Part shown: one piece after another, positions 6,714 through 8,702 of the stretch
Numbering within the stretch: position 1 is the first letter of the stretch
How the letters are laid out: every line of letters starts with the position of its first letter
Origin: Candidatus Kapaibacterium sp.
GTDB lineage: Bacteria; Bacteroidota; Ignavibacteria; Kapaibacteriales; HRBIN21
Direction: 5' to 3'
NCBI GenBank assembly: GCA_025055465.1
Contig: JANWXA010000076.1
Coordinates: 1-8,702, forward strand
Length of the DNA: 8,702 bases
Program-made: the position numbers and the translations under genes
The notes under the pieces: generated by a model
Told to the model about the DNA's origin: nothing
Database searches by the model: none
The model's input: only the letters and a program-made list of their open reading frames with translations

Positions 6714-8235
6714 CATAGGCTCCTTGTGCGCAGTCCCATACCGGCTCAATCCCTGCCAGGAGAAGAGCCGCCGCTACAATGCTGGGTTCGGTGTCGGCAA
6801 ATGTCCGCACCACTGTCGTCACACGTTCAGGCAGCGGCAAGAAGGGATTCCCTGCGAGTACAACCAATGTGGGAAGCCGTGTAGCACAACCAGCCACCAG
6901 GCTATACCAACGCTGGACCACAAATGGACTCAACCGAGGTGGAGCAAACAGCACCACCACGATATGCGTTGCTCCAGCGATAGAGTGGTACAACCGTTGT
7001 TCATCCTCTGGCGTTAGCTGAGCATCTACGTAAGCCATATCACAATGGCAGCGAGTATGCTGGGCGAGAAGGCGAAAGAAGAGCGTAGCAGGCTCCAGCT
7101 TTTTCTCAGCAAGACAAGCAAAGACAGCAACATGGCCCTCCCCGGGTAGAGGCACCAGTTCGGGGCACCCGGTTATTTCCAGAGCCGCCCAGGCACTCTG
7201 GAGCGCTACCTGGAGTTCCTCTGGATGCTCAGAGAGCGTTCCAACCTCCTCAGGTGGTCGGACCTGCTCCCGGAAGCGCTGAAGGCGGGATATGCTGAGT
7301 CGCCTCCGTGCCAGGAGAGCGGGCTCTACCTGCAGCAAACGAGTTGCTGCCTCTAAAGCCTCGTCCACGTCTGCAGGCATCAAAAGAAGGTCAACCCCAG
7401 CTCGGAGTGCTAACCCCACTGCATCCGCTGTACTCCAATGCTGTGTAACCGCACCCATGTCCAGCGCGTCGGTCAGAATAAGCCCGTCATAGTTCAGCCT
7501 CTGTCGAAGAAGATCCACTGCTATGCTCGAAAGCGATGCTGGAACCCGATCTATACCCAACGCTGGCACTCGCAGGTGCCCCAGCATAACGCCTGCCACC
7601 CCTGCCGCGATAGCAGAGCGAAACGGCTCTATCTCGCGGTTCCACAACGTCTGCTCATCTACCACTACCGTTGGCAGTGCGTCGTGGGAATCTACGGCGA
7701 CATCTCCATGACCGGGAAAGTGTTTAGCGCACGCCCAGACTCCTTCTGCCTGCGAGGCTTCAATCCATGCCTGGATGTGCGGGATAGCCTGCTCTGGACT
7801 CTGTCCAAATGCACGGATGCCAATAACGGGGTTGGCCGGATTCGTTGCTATGTCACACACTGGCGCAAAGTTCCATCCAATCCCCAACTGCCGCGCCTGT
7901 CGGGCAATTGCGCGGGCAATTCGCGCTGTCATCCCTACCTGTCCGGCACGCGCAAGTGCGAGGGCTCGCGGGAAGGGTGTCCCGCCAGTAAAGCGCATAG
8001 GTAACCCATACTCCAGATCGGCAGCCACAGTGATGGGAAGTGGGGCTTCGCCCAGCACCTCCATGACTGCTCGCGTAGCTTCTTCGGGAGCGCCCCCGAA
8101 GAGACAAACCCCGCCTAGACCCTGTCGAACCCATCCCAGAACCCGCTCCCGATATGCTAACTGCTGCCAGTAGGCAGGAACGTCCAAGCGTGCAATGATG
8201 CTCCGAGCAGCGAACCACTGAGCTGGAGCGCTCAT
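6700..8235 (-). CDS. Family 3 glycoside hydrolase, NagZ-type beta-N-acetylhexosaminidase
   Basis: The protein has 511 residues. Residues 1-320 are a GH3 catalytic barrel: AADLEYG at 71-77 (sugar-site block, with Tyr where NagZ usually has Gly), WNFAPVCDI at 121-129, KHFPGHGD at 171-178 with the DSH loop at 182-184 (His-Asp acid/base dyad of NagZ-type enzymes), and LTDALDM at 254-260 whose D256 is the predicted nucleophile. Residues about 345-511 form a second alpha/beta domain, as in two-domain GH3 proteins such as Bacillus NagZ; the Gram-negative housekeeping NagZ of about 340 residues lacks it. The role is probably removal of GlcNAc from peptidoglycan fragments during cell-wall recycling. 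I see no signal peptide from this start, so it is probably cytoplasmic. The ATG at 8235 is chosen because it overlaps the stop of the thioesterase gene as ATGA; the frame stays open to 8370, but that part lies inside the upstream gene. Substrate is inferred; the family is certain. Confidence 0.9.
   Translation of the reverse strand: MSAPAQWFAARSIIARLDVPAYWQQLAYRERVLGWVRQGLGGVCLFGGAPEEATRAVMEVLGEAPLPITVAADLEYGLPMRFTGGTPFPRALALARAGQVGMTARIARAIARQARQLGIGWNFAPVCDIATNPANPVIGIRAFGQSPEQAIPHIQAWIEASQAEGVWACAKHFPGHGDVAVDSHDALPTVVVDEQTLWNREIEPFRSAIAAGVAGVMLGHLRVPALGIDRVPASLSSIAVDLLRQRLNYDGLILTDALDMGAVTQHWSTADAVGLALRAGVDLLLMPADVDEALEAATRLLQVEPALLARRRLSISRLQRFREQVRPPEEVGTLSEHPEELQVALQSAWAALEITGCPELVPLPGEGHVAVFACLAEKKLEPATLFFRLLAQHTRCHCDMAYVDAQLTPEDEQRLYHSIAGATHIVVVLFAPPRLSPFVVQRWYSLVAGCATRLPTLVVLAGNPFLPLPERVTTVVRTFADTEPSIVAAALLLAGIEPVWDCAQGAYDDVV
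6720..6725 (-). promoter_or_regulatory. Ribosome binding site of the prenyl synthase gene
   Basis: AAGGAG on the minus strand lies within the end of the GH3 coding region. It is 3 nt before the ATG at 6716 and 6 nt before the ATG at 6713, so it favours the latter and excludes the longer open frame that begins at 6749. Confidence 0.65.
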
Positions 8236-8702
8236 CGCTCTTCCATCCGCACCCGTTCCCCTTCGTATTGCCGGATCAACGTCCGATAGGAATCCTGGAT
8301 GCGCTCCGGCCTGTGTGTTGCAGGATTCAGATGCACCATGACCGTGCGGGCGTGTGCCAGAAGAGTGCAATCTGGCAACCGGCGAACCACCTGCTCGAAG
8401 CCCAGCGATGTCTGACCAACGTAAGCAACGCGGCTAAGCACCTCATACTCGTCGTCAAACTGGGCAGCCATACGGTAATCAATCTCAATACGGGCAACCA
8501 CGAAGCGGTGCTTTGTAATGAAGGTCTGCCGATCAATGGCGAGCCCGAGGGCACGGAAGTATTCTATACGGGCATCCTCCAGCCAGTATAGGTACACAGC
8601 ATTATTGACAATGCCCTGGCGATCCACCTCATGCGAGCGCACACGCCCAACGATCCGGTGGGGAAAGTCTTGCGGCTGTCCTACAGTCCAACGATCCTGC
8701 CG
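8232..8702 (-). CDS. Hotdog-fold acyl-CoA thioesterase (4HBT/YbgC-FadM-like), start outside window
   Basis: The frame is open from the right edge of the window to a TGA at 8234-8232, giving 156 visible residues. The first of these align with the usual N-terminal strand of the family (FPHRIVGRVRSHEVD). The only start-type codon in that stretch, GTG at 8642, would remove the first strand, so the real start lies beyond the edge. The signature is EVDRQGIVNNAVYLYWLEDA, in which the Asp (codon 8624-8622) corresponds to the catalytic Asp of YbgC-type thioesterases. It is followed by ARIEYFRALGL and the later strands including IEIDYRMAAQFDDEYEVLSRV. Family members hydrolyse acyl-CoA thioesters in the cytosol; the substrate here cannot be read from the sequence. 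It is the first visible gene of the leftward operon and overlaps the GH3 start by 4 nt (ATGA), a sign of translational coupling. Confidence 0.85.
   Translation of the reverse strand, partial: RQDRWTVGQPQDFPHRIVGRVRSHEVDRQGIVNNAVYLYWLEDARIEYFRALGLAIDRQTFITKHRFVVARIEIDYRMAAQFDDEYEVLSRVAYVGQTSLGFEQVVRRLPDCTLLAHARTVMVHLNPATHRPERIQDSYRTLIRQYEGERVRMEER

Noticed and set aside
7438..8004. Open frame of 188 codons on the plus strand
   Set aside because: It is antisense to the GH3 catalytic domain, whose motifs are intact. The Cys/Arg/His-rich composition is typical of a shadow frame.
8236..8370. N-terminal extension of the GH3 protein by 45 residues
   Set aside because: It lies wholly within the thioesterase gene and has low-complexity Gly/His/Ser composition. 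The ATGA overlap gives a better start at 8235.
8640..8642. GTG as start of the thioesterase
   Set aside because: The frame stays open to the window edge, and the residues before it (FPHRIVGR) fit the first strand of the hotdog fold.

Overview
The window looks like a gene-dense chromosomal stretch from a Gram-negative bacterium of the Bacteroidota/Chlorobi (FCB) group. An Ignavibacteria- or Kapabacteria-like lineage is only a guess. The grounds are a PorT-like outer-membrane barrel protein, a DUF3108-type periplasmic protein beside a LolA-like protein, an all-trans prenyl synthase with the FARM context common in Bacteroidota, and one candidate promoter of the Bacteroidota form TTG-N22-TAnnTTTG. 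GC content is moderate to high. I see no tRNA, rRNA, CRISPR array, insertion sequence or phage gene.

Layout. (1) 1-371 (+): the C-terminal end of an unrecognised helical, possibly TPR-like protein that begins outside the window. (2) 375-4225 (-): a two-gene operon. A PorT-like barrel protein is followed 11 bp later by a 1058-residue protein with a complete M1 metallopeptidase half and a C-terminal half carrying the VRGY and FxDxG hallmarks of Omp85/BamA-type barrels. (3) 4226-4348: the only real intergenic space (123 bp), a divergent control region with a candidate promoter for the leftward operon. (4) 4349-5724 (+): a DUF3108 protein and a LolA-like protein coupled by a TGATG overlap, both apparently exported. 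(5) 5721-8702 (-): a three-gene operon of overlapping frames, in transcription order a hotdog-fold acyl-CoA thioesterase (cut by the window end), a NagZ-type family 3 glycoside hydrolase, and a short-chain prenyl diphosphate synthase.

How it fits together. Four central genes make envelope proteins: two outer-membrane barrels and two probable periplasmic proteins of lipoprotein or lipid-carrier type. The rightmost operon combines peptidoglycan-fragment hydrolysis, isoprenoid chain synthesis and acyl-CoA hydrolysis. The genes are packed tightly: both convergent junctions have almost no spacer (3-bp gap and 4-bp overlap), and several start and stop codons overlap.

The most notable item is the M1 peptidase-Omp85 fusion. 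It resembles in principle the patatin-Omp85 fusions of type Vd secretion (PlpD-like), but with a zinc metallopeptidase as the passenger. The motifs are visible in the sequence; surface display and novelty are inference.
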